A DNA stretch of 64,000 nucleotides from NCBI GenBank assembly GCA_947359465.1, contig OX375879.1, positions 119,676,557 to 119,740,556 on the forward strand. The letters run 5' to 3'. Position numbers and translations under genes: made by a program. This DNA is from Metellina segmentata (taxonomy: Eukaryota; Arthropoda; Arachnida; Araneae; Tetragnathidae). The notes beneath the pieces are model-generated. The model saw only the letters and a list, made by a program, of their open reading frames with translations, was not told the DNA's origin and searched no databases. Shown here piece after piece: positions 48,401 through 55,557 of this stretch (the stretch's first letter is position 1; every line of letters begins with the position of its first letter).

Positions 48401-51400
48401 GTGATGGTTTCCGTTTCGATTGAAGTGTTCTAATATGTCCACAAAATGTTGCGTGCAATCTGGACACGGATTGAAGAACTGCATCCAAGTGTCAAGGTTC
48501 TTAAAGACACTCTAGTTTATTAACTTAAATATACAAGTTATGTTACATTAATATATCCAAGTCTTACAAATTGAATACCCACGCTCTATGCATTATACCT
48601 CGCGTTCTGAGATCTTAAGAGAACTCGAGTAATCTTTTGCGGCGGAAAAGAGAAATTACGGCGTATAAGCTATACCTATAAGCTTAATATAAAGCTTATA
48701 TTTTCTTCAGTGATAGATATTTCGGAAGAGACAATGTAACACTATCGTCCGTATTCACAAGTCCAAGTTAACCCGCGGATAATCAATAATCCCCGGGTTA
48801 TCAAAAAAAAAAAAAAAACGTATTCACAATGCCTGATCCGAGGTTTAAATCGCCGTTTCGGTGTTACATTTTGAAATTCCGATATCGGCGGATTAACACT
48901 CGATTGAGAGTTATGCATGCGCAGTACTTTCTTTTAACGAAAGCAGCGAGGTATACTGTAAACAAAACAAAATGGAGGACTTACTTTATTCTTTGCTAAA
49001 TTACAGTACTGTTGCGACGACGCGTATTCAACTGATCGTATATGAATCGAAACAAGAACGTGGTTATATGTTCTATAAAATAAATATGCCCAGATGTGTT
49101 CTGGTTCAAACTATGTTCTGGCTTACCAGAGTAGAACCCAATGAGAGCGAACGGAAGAATATGACCATAGCAGATGCAAATTTGTCGTGGAATACAAACA
49201 ATTTTGTTGATTTTTTACGAATGAAAGAAAATTGACAATGCAAGCTACTTCATTTTACACCAACACACACCCTACTGACAAGTGCAAAATAAATCGGATT
49301 ACATTGATTTATCAAGGCATTGTGTCCAATTATTTCATGTAAAATTTAGTTTTCCATAAAAATCCTATTTGAAAGTAAATACTTTTGCATTTATCTTTCC
49401 AAACCCAAATTAAAATGCCGTATGCGTTCTATTAAAATCACAAGTTGGAATCAATACTGGCGGCGAAGCACGTTTTTGATCAGCATGAATGCAGATTCGG
49501 GCGGCGTTCCAAAATTTAAAAAATATCACTTGATCGAAAGGAGGCGGTAGTAGCCACAGCGAGGGTATCATTTTAATCCGCGGATCAACTGATCCTCGTG
49601 TTAACTCGATACTTTTGAGTATGGCGGAATGTGTTTCAATTTTTCTCTTTCGGAGGGACATATAATTTAGAGTTATCCTAGTGATTCCGACTACCCTTTT
49701 CCCATGGGGTCTAGAACCTCTGATAAACACAGGGATCGCGACTCCAGGATGAACATGCAATCCTTCTCTCGTTCTCTCTATCCTTTCTTTTCGCAATTAA
49801 TTGATATTGTATGTCTTGTGTTCGGCGCAGTTAGCCAAATGTGGCCCTTGTGCTATAAAACCCCTAAATCAATCGATCCTTGGGGTCGCGATCCAGGATC
49901 GGGATTAAACTATCTGTTTTAATCCCACTATCTTGCTTTTTTTTTTTTAATCTACGATTTCTTCACTTGATGTTTGTTAAAGCTTTGCAAAATTCGATAA
50001 AAATCATTTTTGAGATTTTTTCTGTTAATGACAATTTGGTATAACGATACCTCATTTGAAAAATTTCGCTAATTGGAAGTATTTTTAAATAATTTTAAAG
50101 TAGATGCACTATTATCGGGATGTACGTCTCAGAACACATACTTTTTTCATGTTTGGGGGAACATTACTCGAAAACTACTTGATATACATTCTTGAAACTT
50201 TTTATGCTTGTTTATGAAGCACTTTTAAACACTTTAACACAAGGAATAAGTTGTAAAATGCTTAAGATTTTTTAAGCATTTAATCTAAAAAATTTCATTT
50301 TTTTTTGTCATTTTTAAAAAAGGTTATAAAATTGTGAATTTTTAAAAAGAAATTAAAAACTCGCAGTTAAAGTCTTTAAAATGATTCAAATATTACACTG
50401 TAAAAATTTGAGATTCACACAGTAGTTTATGAATACATGAGATGCCCCCAAAGTTTGTGAATTGAACACGGGTGCCTATGGAGGTTAAAGACTCCATTAA
50501 AACTTTAAACCAACCCATGTTTTGTGAGAGGCTTTTTCTGTGAAGTTAATTGTAGGTGGCTGTGGTCTTTGTGGGACAATAAGAACTTCCTGTACGTATT
50601 TCCAAACGGCGTCACGTGGTTTGTTTTTCGAATACGATTTCAACATTTCGTCATTAAACTTTCCAGAGAAGGAATTTCGAAAGTTTAATGTATGATTGGT
50701 AGATGACAATTAGATTAAACGCCAAATGTTGATGAAACAGTGATAAACGGTATTTTGAAGGAAATCCCGTATATATCGTGCGAGAGCATTTGAACAACAG
50801 AAGTAAAATCTCGACTTTTCATCCGGTTTGTTTGTCTGCATTGAACTATAGGAATTTGTCTGCAGGAAAAAATACTAAAGTAGAGTGCGCCATGGTAACC
50901 TTTTTATTGTGTCTAGGATATTGTGATCCAAACCAGTAGTACCAGTCTATTTTTCTCAGAACGGTCACATGACTACTAGTCGGCATGTTGATTGCACTTG
51001 AAGCTCTTCTCAATGGAGATCAGTTTATAGTTAATATAGATCTCAACAGATCAGTCTACTTACATTTAAATTCCTCCTGTTATTAACCAAATTACTTTCA
51101 ACTTGGTGTTCCAGGTTGGTTAGATTTTGTTAATGAATCGAAATTTAGCGCCGCAAGTCGATGCAATTGAAAATCTGTGTAATTTATAACATGAGATCCT
51201 CAAGCAGTTTTATGCAAATGAATTTACAGAATTCGCTATTTTCGTTCTTGAATGGGGCCATATTAACCGGTTGGAAGAGTTGCTGATCAATCTGAGGGTG
51301 GCGAGTTCGAAACTTGATTCAGCACAAGACCATTATGTACGTTGGGGCATGTGTACGTATAATATGCTCAAAAGTCCTCACATTGTTGTGGTTTGGAACT

Positions 51401-53671
51401 TTAGAGAGTGGGGTGACAGCTCAGGTGTTTACCTTGTCTTCTGACAGTGATTCAAAATTACGAGGTGTTGTCCTCGGATGGTTGTCTTCGTAGTTGATCC
51501 TGCAGTTGGAAAGACGGACGCCATGTAAGGGTGCAACTGATCCGCAATGATGTGCAACTCATCCACAAAACTGTTCGCAGCGTTCATGGTCTGTTTTACC
51601 ACAACTACGGGTTTCAGAGTAGCCTATGAGAACGTCCCCCAAAGCATAATACCGCCACCACCAGCCTGCTGTACAAGAGGGGAGCAACTGTTCGCCTGGT
51701 TGACAGCGTACCCTGACACGACCATCGACGTGATGAATGAGAAATCGGGATTCATCTGACCAGGCAACTCTCTTCCACTCATGCATGGTCCAGTCTCGAT
51801 GTTCCTGGGACCACTGTAGGCGTAGTTGACGCTGACGCTTGGTCTACAGAGGCACACGAGTGTGACGTCTTCTGCACAGTCCCATATCCAACAGTGTCCG
51901 CTGAACTGTGTGTTCCGAAACACTTGCGCTTGGACCTGAATTGTATTGGGCTGCCAGCTGAGCCAGTCTCGCGCCGATTTTGTTTTATTAAGCGGGACAG
52001 TCTGCGACCTAATTTTTATTTGATGACGTGTGCACGACCAACACCTTGTCGTCTAGTGCTGGTGTCACCGTCATTTATCCACTTTGCATGAATACTCACA
52101 ACGGCAGATCGTGAACAACCTACCAGTCGTGTAGTTTCGGTGATACTCGTTCCGAGTCTTCGGGCCATTACGATCTGCCCTCTATCAAATTCGCTTAGAT
52201 CAGCAGCCTTTCCCATCACTCGCAAAAGTAAGAACTAGAATTATTACTTACCTTCTCCAGCAGCAGTTAAATACCATTTTCACTTAATCACGTGCCTTCC
52301 ACGTCATATAGACGAGTTCATTGAAAAATGTGTGGATGGTCCTAATGTTTTGGCTCGTCAGTGTATGGTTGAATGAAAGTTAATGTAAAGTGACTAATTC
52401 GAGTTCTATTTCTTTATAGGGTGAACTAACGTACGAAGGAATAAAGAGCATGAAGTACTTGGATAACGTTATATCCGAAGCCCTTCGAATTTTCCCAGTA
52501 GCTGTCAGGTTTGAGTTCTGACTTGCATACATTATTGTGTATTATAAGTGTAATAAGAAATGTAAAACTTTCGAGGCTGCGTATAGAAACTTCCAACAAA
52601 TTATGTTCCTTAATCAGTCTCTTAATCTCTAGGTGCTCGAATAGTGCAATAGGTAGAAACGGTAGTAAATTTTTAGCTATTAAGAATATTTTAAAAGTTA
52701 TGCACAAAAATAAATTGTATTGTTCTTTTCAATGTTAGTTTGCACAATTTTATAACAATTTATATTTATGCGAAACGAAAGAAACAACTGTATTTCACAT
52801 CAAAATAAAAGTTGGACAGTCATCTTTTTCTTTTTGAATTTTTGATAATAGTTAGGTTGATTAGTTAATTGGTTGTGATATCTGTAGCACGGGATTAATA
52901 AGAATGTTATGTTATTTTAGTTAGAAAATAGTTTTACCTATTTTATTCTTTACATACGGTAACTTCACCTTGAAATGCCAAATATTGTATTTCACTGCAA
53001 CTTATATAATCTTCAGCTTCATTCATAAATGGTTCGTGCCCTGGTTGCAGTGCTCTATGATCGTTCGCTATGAAAGTACAAAAATTCTATGTGACACTGC
53101 TGTCAAAAGAGAGGACACCTGGAAAGAGTTTTTCGCTTAAAGAACACCAAGCAGAAACTTTATGTAATTCACTCTATAACAAAAAAATCTTAACACCTTA
53201 TTGAGCTCGTTACTGTAACTCTGAAATAAATCATTCAATTGTTCTGAAATTTTAATAATTTTCTATTCTGTATATAATTTTCCTATCCACCAATTTTTGT
53301 CTCCATCGGGCAACTCCTTCTTGGTGCGTCGATTTTTTTGTTATAGAGTGTAGATGAATAAAGCCACTTGAATACAACAGAAGTGCACTGTGAAATACTC
53401 TCTTGGATTTGCAGTGTTTGTGGCTATATAATTACTTCCGCGTCATAGAAACACCGCCCTAGTTTTTGGACTTTTTGAAAATTATTCATTGAAATTTATT
53501 TTCCATAAAATCAATCTCTTCCTATAGGTTGAAAAGGACGGCAGAGGCTGATTATGAACTGGGAAATACAGGCATAACAATTACCAAGGGTATGGTCATC
53601 ACTGTTCCAATCTACGCCATGCATCATGATCCAAATCACTTTCCTGAATCGGAAACATTCAACCCAGACAG
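20646..53671 (+). CDS. Cytochrome P450, CYP3-clan-like; eleven exons, both ends outside or not found
   Basis: Exons: 20646-20742, 23957-24009, 27925-28021, 28793-28909, 29379-29467, 32317-32462, 41213-41328, 44951-45107, 48183-48346, 52420-52508, 53528-53671. All junctions are GT/AG and every phase matches, giving about 423 codons with no stop. Motifs in order: [18 protein letters not shown] after the anchor, C-helix WKRVR, I-helix [12 protein letters not shown]-helix SEALR, and PERF-region ETFNPDR. P450s of this clan are about 500 residues, so roughly 20-30 N-terminal residues (ER signal anchor) and about 75 C-terminal residues with the heme cysteine are missing. I did not find the heme exon before 64000; it may lie beyond element D or be lost. 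Likely role: ER monooxygenase of xenobiotic or endogenous lipophilic substrates, by family. Confidence 0.93.
20743..21590. other. P450 intron, AT-rich, nothing recognised
   Basis: Very AT-rich intron sequence. I see no coding segment, SINE or terminal repeat. Confidence 0.5.
21600..22820 (-). pseudogene. Remnant of a repeat-associated protein in P450 intron
   Basis: On the minus strand, about 22430 down to 22255 reads [11 protein letters not shown], a stop, then [20 protein letters not shown] and [10 protein letters not shown]. About 22600-22440 gives APRTL-like and NTDPDVW fragments. The TAERGVK...TKDEEQ style matches C-termini of uncharacterised arthropod repeat proteins as I recall them. 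The AGGGTGGTCACAAAG motif at 21613 may be a transposon end. Heavily decayed; the boundaries are guesses. Confidence 0.35.
22821..23235. other. P450 intron, AT-rich
   Basis: No feature recognised. Confidence 0.4.
23236..23470 (-). repeat. Decayed inverted copy of the mini-hairpin repeat
   Basis: The plus strand reads CGCTGACGCTCACCAACCCC, then TTGGTGATTGCTACGCATTTCC and CCTTCGCAAACCAAC. These are the complements of the GAGCGTAAGCGAGC, GATTGCGTAGCAATCC and GGTTTGCGAAGC modules at 18697-18985, with one arm of each palindrome eroded. Confidence 0.65.
23957..24009 (+). CDS. P450 exon
   Basis: It encodes [18 protein letters not shown], the helix-A/beta-1 segment (the RYxxFGxVYG form is usual for CYP3-clan enzymes). 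It ends two bases into a Gly codon completed by the next exon. Confidence 0.9.
24363..24620 (+). repeat. tRNA-headed SINE
   Basis: GCCGCTGTAGCTCAGTTGG supplies an A box, and GTGAGTTCGAAACTAGG supplies a B box about 40 bases on. The shared body follows (CACGTTAAAGCTGTCGTGGCC, GACGAGGCGTTGTCCTTGGA), then GACCGTCGCCAATAGCGCGTT. A tRNA gene is excluded because the stems do not pair. Confidence 0.75.
25417..26919 (-). mobile_element. Complete Tc1/mariner-superfamily element, DD41D type
   Basis: 1503 bp, flanked by TA (25415-25416 and 26920-26921). The inverted ends start CAGGGTGGTCCCGAATTCAT and pair almost perfectly for about 107 bp, then more loosely to about 125 bp. The ends enclose one intact transposase frame on the minus strand. 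It lies in the P450 intron between exons 24009 and 27925, opposite to the gene, and inside repeat R1. Confidence 0.95.
25594..26670 (-). CDS. Mariner-superfamily transposase, DD41D, intact
   Basis: 358 residues from ATG at 26670. The N-terminus holds helix-turn-helix DNA-binding regions (about residues 15-60 and 80-115, with [15 protein letters not shown]). Catalytic residues are D in LFTDEATF, D in [10 protein letters not shown] and D in [13 protein letters not shown] count 41 residues between the last two, so DD41D, the spacing of the rosa/Visitor-type groups rather than DD34D mariner or DD34E Tc1. There are no stops or shifts, and the length is normal for the superfamily. Cut-and-paste transposase expected to act on the flanking terminal repeats. 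Confidence 0.94.
   Translation of the reverse strand: MGDFTYAEKADMHYMYGRANGNGRAALRMYRAEYPDRRMPDHRIFQRLHRQLCETGAFDVNRHGAGRVRAVRTPRLEESILNIVADRPESSTRTVARDVGVSHQTVCRVLNENRLHPFHFQKVQALNPADYPRRVNFCLWVMQQCALQPDFVDYVLFTDEATFSREGVFNAHNSHVWATDNPHATRRHAFQQRFSINVWAGIVNDFLIGPYLLPTRLTGGSYLIFLKEVLPQLLHDVPIAIRNRMWFQHDGAPAHFSIDVRNYLNATFGTRWIGRGGPVPWPPRSPDLSSLDYFLWGHLKHIVYETPVDSDEDLVARLSVAAAGVREIPGIFERVRQSLHRRCQACIDTGGRNFEQLL
27241..27924. other. P450 intron, nothing recognised
   Basis: No coding or repeat structure recognised before the splice acceptor TTTCCAG at 27918-27924. Confidence 0.4.
27925..28021 (+). CDS. P450 exon
   Basis: It encodes (G)[20 protein letters not shown] and [12 protein letters not shown], the beta-1/helix-B region. 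It begins by completing the split Gly codon and ends in phase 0 before GTGAGT. Confidence 0.93.
28085..28480. repeat. Degenerate tandem/dispersed motif (TGGTTGTCTTGACGAGATATC)
   Basis: Phrases such as TGGTGGTTGT-T-GACGAG and TGACCAGATC-TTGATG recur three times here, and again near 30065-30230 and 31440. This is an old minisatellite or repeat array inside P450 introns, with no coding sense. Confidence 0.45.
28793..28909 (+). CDS. P450 exon with C-helix WxxxR
   Basis: 39 codons in phase 0: [20 protein letters not shown], then [19 protein letters not shown]. The Trp and Arg of WKRVR contact a heme propionate in P450s. The TPTFT-GK(I/L) form is characteristic of CYP3-clan proteins. Confidence 0.96.
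29030..29260 (+). repeat. SINE fragment
   Basis: SINE body without head: CAGCTCAGGTGTTGACCTCG, ATTACGAGGTGTTGTTTAGG, and AGCCTGTTGAGTTGCACCAG. Confidence 0.6.
29379..29467 (+). CDS. P450 exon
   Basis: It encodes [20 protein letters not shown], then KDGKPVEAK and two bases of an Arg codon (helix D/E region). Acceptor TTTATAG, donor GTGAGT. Confidence 0.92.
29541..30045. repeat. Dispersed repeat, CTAGTATAAATCGCCCGTT start
   Basis: It opens with ACTAGTATAAATCGCCCGTT plus a short palindrome (CCCGTTATACGACGGG) and ends near TTCATATAATAAGATA. Such ends resemble those of the hairpin-rich repeat family. No coding sense that I recognise. Confidence 0.4.
30210..31420 (+). repeat. Dispersed repeat R2 with eroded mini-hairpins
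   Basis: It starts GCATGGCCAGCCCGGAGTTG-TCGTG, carries GTTTGC-TTC-GCAAAC and related modules in the inverse orientation to 18697-18985, then ATCTGATGTAAAATTTTTCGC and CAGATTTCAAATCCGTTGAA. It closes near TATAATAGTAGAG. The same start, middle and end occur at 35515-36360. Noncoding; class unknown. Confidence 0.65.
31421..31968. other. P450 intron, partly duplicated locally
   Basis: No gene. 31893-31968 is a copy of 30943-31017 from repeat R2. Confidence 0.5.
31634..32071. repeat. Local direct duplication with a fused donor
   Basis: A ~103-bp block starting TTAGACCGGGTTGTGAAGGA (31635-31737) recurs almost unchanged at 31969-32071. The second copy is joined on its left to a ~75-bp copy of R2 sequence from 30943-31017, at a junction of a few shared T bases. 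Confidence 0.85.
32090..32210 (+). repeat. SINE 3' fragment
   Basis: ACGAGACGATGTCATCATAT, GACTTTCGCCAGTAGCTC and GTGTTCCTCCAGAGTGACGT match the SINE body tail. Confidence 0.5.
32317..32462 (+). CDS. P450 exon (F-helix region)
   Basis: It encodes [40 protein letters not shown] and ITWRRLMF. The [13 protein letters not shown] stretch is strongly conserved in CYP3-clan enzymes. Acceptor TTTCTAG; donor GTAAGT leaves one base (G) for the next exon. Confidence 0.95.
32516..32690 (+). repeat. Intron segment duplicated at 38883-39055
   Basis: Shared phrases: CTCTCGTAGCGCTGACGGCTATGTTGGTATC against CTCTCATTGGGACGGTTATG-TTGATATT, GCGCTATGTTACGAGCCTCA against ACGCTAAGTTACGAGCTTCA, and TTCACGTGCAC-AACA. 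The two copies lie 6.4 kb apart in the same intron. I recognise no coding sense. Confidence 0.6.
32806..32892 (+). repeat. 21-22 bp minisatellite, four copies
   Basis: Unit CTAGGTT(T)CCATAACAACCGAA in four near-perfect tandem copies. Confidence 0.9.
32893..34085. other. P450 intron, nothing recognised
   Basis: AT-rich sequence with no recognised coding region, SINE or terminal repeat. Confidence 0.4.
35515..36360 (+). repeat. Dispersed repeat R2, copy in hAT 2
   Basis: Start CTAACCATTGCATGGCTAGC-TCGGCGTTGCCCGTGG, then ATCTGGTGTAAAATTTTCCGC and CAGATTTCAAATCCGCTGAA; end TTTTATAATAGTAGAG. It includes a poly-T run at about 35718. It interrupts hAT copy 2, so it is the younger insertion. Confidence 0.65.
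36379..36409. repeat. (AT)n microsatellite
   Basis: About 15 AT units inside hAT copy 2, at the place where copy 1 also has an AT run. Confidence 0.9.
36666..37159. other. P450 intron, nothing recognised
   Basis: It includes a C-run near 36856 and A/T runs. No gene. Confidence 0.4.
37160..37901 (-). pseudogene. BEL/Pao-type integrase remnant
   Basis: Minus strand. [20 protein letters not shown] and [20 protein letters not shown] (37680-37901) form the zinc-finger lead-in. Then [21 protein letters not shown] and [15 protein letters not shown] contribute the cysteine pair, and [18 protein letters not shown] begins the DDE core with its first Asp near 37505. The style is that of BEL/Pao rather than gypsy. 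Stops follow, and no LTR was found. A dead fragment in the P450 intron. Confidence 0.75.
37914..38590 (+). other. Partly open, GC-richer stretch of unknown origin
   Basis: Higher GC than its surroundings. Overlapping frames are open at 37914-38351 and 37918-38214 ([32 protein letters not shown]). In the same frame as the latter, stops separate the readable part [20 protein letters not shown]. It could be a decayed coding sequence, perhaps more of the BEL element on the other strand. I do not recognise it. Confidence 0.3.
38883..39055 (+). repeat. Second copy of intron duplication (see 32516-32690)
   Basis: About 75-80% similar by eye to 32516-32690, including the ACGTGCACGAACAACACGTT-CGTGCTC phrase, itself a small palindrome. 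Confidence 0.6.
39111..39157. repeat. Perfect 18-bp hairpin
   Basis: ATCATGGAAGTAGGAAAG (39111-39128) and its exact complement (39140-39157) around an 11-nt loop; the pairing extends a little into ATATTTAT on each side. No neighbouring gene to terminate. Confidence 0.9.
39335..39560 (-). repeat. SINE, minus orientation
   Basis: Reads GGGATCAATTCCGAAGGGAA, GAACCACGGTGAGATGACGA, CACCCCACTCTACTAACTTC and GACGTGAGGTCATCTGAGGTCACG, the complement of the SINE body. Confidence 0.7.
39561..39961. other. P450 intron, nothing recognised
   Basis: No feature recognised. Confidence 0.4.
39962..40750. mobile_element. MITE with perfect 8-bp target duplication
   Basis: 789 bp. The inverted ends GG(T/A)ACAGCTACACTCTACG continue TTTATGAG, then match loosely (YGRTGG-AACG-C-TGGCGATTT) to about 55 bp. 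The flanks CTCAAATG at 39954-39961 and 40751-40758 are identical. The 8-bp duplication points to hAT, P or Merlin-type mobilisation. No transposase frame. Confidence 0.88.
40855..41130 (+). repeat. SINE
   Basis: A head with a decayed B box (GGGAGTTCTAATCCTACC), AAAGGTAACTGGTGCACGTT-AAATCTGTCG, TTGGCGTGGTGTGGAAGTTT, CAGATGTGACCTCGTCATCT, and AATAGCCCGTTGTGCTGTTC-CAGTGTGATG. Confidence 0.75.
41213..41328 (+). CDS. P450 exon (F-G region)
   Basis: Completes an Ala codon, then [38 protein letters not shown]. The F-G loop is usually membrane-facing and shapes substrate entry. The donor GTATGA is followed after 8 nt by the target duplication of a hAT element. Confidence 0.94.
41345..42655 (+). mobile_element. 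hAT-type element with perfect 8-bp target duplication
   Basis: Inverted ends TAGGGGTGGCCAACCT and AGGTTGGCCACCCCTG, flanked by ACCTATGG at 41337-41344 and 42656-42663. GGCGCATG-GCCAAA and TTGGCGCATGG phrases lie near both ends. A short readable stretch [20 protein letters not shown] near 41665 and later bits recall GTF2I-repeat-like hAT proteins, but stops are frequent. Nonautonomous. Confidence 0.88.
42712..43657 (+). mobile_element. Internally deleted mariner-type element
   Basis: Flanked by TA (42710-42711, 43658-43659). The inverted ends start CAGGGTGATTTTTTTTAAAC against CAGAGTGATTTTTTTTAAAC and share CTGACACT, then GCCACCTGTAGCTCGATC, with about 150 bp of terminal similarity (AAATCGGCGATAGG). 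The middle holds a broken N-terminal transposase region ([16 protein letters not shown], stop, [34 protein letters not shown]). The catalytic part is absent. Confidence 0.88.
43775..44085 (-). repeat. SINE, minus orientation
   Basis: Complement of the SINE body: ACACAACGGGCAATTGACGG, GGGATTAATCCCTCAAGGAA, CTCTCCTAACTTCCACACCA, CAACGTGAGGACATTTGAGG. The decayed tRNA-like head lies at its right end. Confidence 0.72.
44330..44431. mobile_element. Relic terminal repeat of the DD41D family
   Basis: AACGCGTCACTTGCGCATAT-ACATTGCTA ... GAAGTTTGTCCCATGAATTC-CGAATAATCCTGTA parallels the 3' end of the complete element (26817-26919) with about 80-85% identity by eye. No transposase remains. Confidence 0.75.
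44640..44895 (+). repeat. SINE
   Basis: B-box-like GGGTTGCAAGTTCGAAATTCC, GGCGCACATTAGATCTGTCG, TAGTGTGGTGTGAAAGCTTA, GTGTGACCTCGTTCCCTGACC, GCCCGTTGTGTCGCTCCAGT. Confidence 0.72.
44951..45107 (+). CDS. P450 exon (G-H/acidic insert)
   Basis: It encodes [20 protein letters not shown], then [32 protein letters not shown] plus one base. [10 protein letters not shown] is the conserved G-helix end. The charged Glu/Lys-rich insert after it varies between family members. Acceptor TTTTTCAG, donor GTGAGT. Confidence 0.95.
45352..45811. repeat. SINE cluster in both orientations
   Basis: A minus-orientation SINE spans about 45395-45705. Its tRNA-like head is at the right end: the complement reads CCGGTATAGTGGTTAAGGTG and GGTTCCTGGTTCGAATCC. 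A plus head follows (GAAGAGCACGTGATTAACAA, GCGAGTTCAAAACTCG) with body to GACGTGGCC at 45808, where a copia LTR interrupts it. Confidence 0.65.
45812..46566 (-). repeat. Solo copia LTR, split by a SINE
   Basis: 45812-46092 matches 53755-54040 closely: TGTATTGCAAATGGAATAAAT, AATACATAAGTGACTAGA-CTTAAACTGA, AATCGATTGATCTG-TCGTCCAATA, GACTAATTCTGAAT. The match resumes after a SINE at 46557 (TCTGAAAAGCC). No internal domain is attached. The LTR itself sits inside the plus-strand SINE body that resumes near 46575. Confidence 0.75.
46093..46544 (+). mobile_element. tRNA-derived SINE with 12-bp target duplication
   Basis: Begins GAGCCGCGGTAGCTCAGTCAG with A box TAGCTCAGTCAG and a decayed B box GGTTCTGTACT; ends in an A-rich AAGAAACAACAAC. 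AGGAATACAAAT occurs directly before (46081-46092) and after (46545-46556). A different family from the other SINEs here. A tRNA gene is ruled out: the anticodon arm is not formed. Confidence 0.85.
46575..46870. repeat. SINE body pieces
   Basis: Plus pieces (AAATGTGCTTACGATG, GGCGTGGAATCGTGGAGAG, GACCTAGTCATCTGAACGTGG) surround an inverted piece near 46695-46800 (CGTCGTACTAGAGCAACAC, GGGAAAGATTCGAGGACAAC). The end is AATAGCCCGTTGAGTTGCCC. Confidence 0.6.
46871..47540. other. P450 intron with dispersed-repeat scrap
   Basis: TTACCCGGTGTTGTTCGGGTT near 46996, followed by GAATTGGTTAAAAGTTGATTG, parallels 28520-28560 and the motif near 290. No gene. Confidence 0.4.
47541..47960 (-). repeat. Dispersed repeat R2, minus partial copy
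   Basis: On the minus strand it reads AGCACGGCGTTGTCCGTG near its start and CGTAAAATTTTCCGCATATT-TCAAATCCATTGAAAC, matching the R2 copies at 30210 and 35515. Confidence 0.55.
48183..48346 (+). CDS. P450 exon with I-helix oxygen-binding motif
   Basis: It encodes (N)[60 protein letters not shown] is the [AG]Gx[DE]T[ST] motif that shuttles protons to heme-bound oxygen. Phase is 2 in, 0 out. Confidence 0.97.
48347..48761. other. P450 intron, nothing recognised
   Basis: No feature recognised. Confidence 0.4.
48762..49930 (+). repeat. Dispersed repeat R1, plus copy with an 87-codon frame
   Basis: Begins near CCGTATTCACAAGTCC, repeats CGTATTCACAA at 48819, and contains an open frame at 48972-49235 starting [20 protein letters not shown]. 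The whole is matched in reverse by 24780-27240, where the frame is broken by the DD41D insertion. GATCC/GGATC-rich ends near 49870-49910 may be terminal. Not recognised beyond being a repeat. Confidence 0.55.
49931..51259. other. P450 intron, no gene called
   Basis: AT-rich. A 70-codon minus frame (50497-50709) with [20 protein letters not shown] is open but not recognised. No splice context or repeat partner supports it. Confidence 0.35.
51260..51510 (+). repeat. SINE
   Basis: Head TAACCGGTTGGAAGAGTTGC with B box GGCGAGTTCGAAACTTG, then CACATTGTTGTGGTTTGGAA, CAGCTCAGGTGTTTACCTTG, TTACGAGGTGTTGTCCTCGGA. The 3' end is lost next to the Tc1 fragment. Confidence 0.72.
51520..52363 (-). mobile_element. 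Truncated Tc1-type transposon with broken transposase
   Basis: The minus-strand 5' end CACTGACGAGCCAAAACATT borders TA at 52364. The transposase starts at ATG 52216 ([38 protein letters not shown]), then stops and shifts. It continues with [20 protein letters not shown] (first catalytic Asp) and [13 protein letters not shown]. The part with the second Asp and the Glu is missing, as is the other terminal repeat. It lies in the P450 intron, on the opposite strand. Confidence 0.85.
52420..52508 (+). CDS. P450 exon with K-helix ExxR
   Basis: It encodes [20 protein letters not shown] and ALRIFPVAV plus two bases of Arg. E and R of SEALR form the conserved salt-bridge core. Confidence 0.96.
52509..53527. 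other. P450 intron; possible 181-bp MITE
   Basis: 53170-53350 is bounded by CACTCTATAACAAAAAAAT and its complement ATTTTTTTGTTATAGAGTG (19 bp). No clear target duplication. The remainder shows nothing recognisable. Confidence 0.45.
53528..53671 (+). CDS. P450 exon (beta-sheet to PERF region)
   Basis: Completes Arg, then [47 protein letters not shown] and two bases of Arg. The Phe and Arg of FNPDR belong to the PERF motif. The next exon, expected to carry FxxGxRxCxG with the heme-ligand Cys, is not seen before the window ends. Confidence 0.96.
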
Positions 53672-53754
53672 GTAAACGAACCATTCCAGAACCTGTTTGG
53701 TGATTTGGTTTTGGGAGGGTTTGATACTTCCGTAGTCTCGATTATTATTCAACC

Positions 53755-54044
53755 CTGATCGTGTTCCTGTATTGCAAATGGAATAAATCTATAGTATTTA
53801 AAATATAAAGCAATTTTATTAGAAATATACCATAATAATGTGACTACCTGATCTCGGCATAACAAATACATAAGTGACTAGAACTTAAACTGAGAAAAAC
53901 TACTTTCGGAATAACAAAAATCCCAAGTACACACATATAAATAAAATCTTTTATCGATTGATCTGCTCGTCCAATAAGAGTCAGTCTAATAACATTTGAA
54001 TTTAGACTAATTCTGAATTAAAATACAAATTTTAAAAATCTAAC
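53755..54044 (-). repeat. Copia element 3' LTR
   Basis: It matches the solo LTR at 45812. On the minus strand it begins TGTTAGATTTTTAAAATTTG after a purine-rich GGATGGGG tract (near 54050) and lies downstream of copia RNase H remnants. Confidence 0.75.
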
Positions 54045-54500
54045 AATCGACCCCATCCATCAACATTACTCTTCTAGTTCCCAAATATACGAGAGACAAA
54101 AATCATTGGGCAATCAAGATGTTCCTCATCATATCTCTAAACATTTTTAAGTAATAAAGGCTTTGTTAAACAATCTACAATAGTTTCCTTCAAACTAACA
54201 TGATATATTTTAACACTCTCTTCTTCCACCAAATTACAAATGAAAAGATAGCGAATATCTATATGTTTAATTTTAAAATTTTCTATTGTAAAAAAGATCC
54301 CTGCCTGGTTATAACAAAAAAGACTAGATGTGATACAACTGAGAATCAAATCTAATTCATTTATTTACTCTTGCAAACCGTATAATTCTTTGACGCTATA
54401 GCATAGAGCTACGAATTCAGACTCCATGGATGAAAGAGCAATGCATTTTTGTTTGCTGGACCTCCAAGCAAAAGAAACATTTCCAAAGAAGAAAATATAT
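54045..54500 (-). pseudogene. Copia-type RNase H remnant
   Basis: Minus strand: RSSKQKCIALSSMESEFVAL, CYSVKELYGLQE (Glu and Asp region of copia RNase H), a stop, then FCYNQAGIFFTIENFKIKHI, DIRYLFICNLVEEESVKIYH and LKETIVDCLTKPLL, the usual copia C-terminus (KHIDIRYHFIR ... ADxLTKPL form). The rest of pol is absent. The copy arrived in the intron or 3' side of the P450 gene. Confidence 0.85.
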
Positions 54501-55460
<960 letters not shown>

Positions 55461-55556
55461 CAGGCTCCTCCCTGATGACGCCCTGATCCACCAACACTTT
55501 CGTTTTCAATAAATTCCGTTTGGTTTTTATTTTGTGAATTTCCTCTTGTTTAAGGG

Positions 55557-55557
<1 letters not shown>

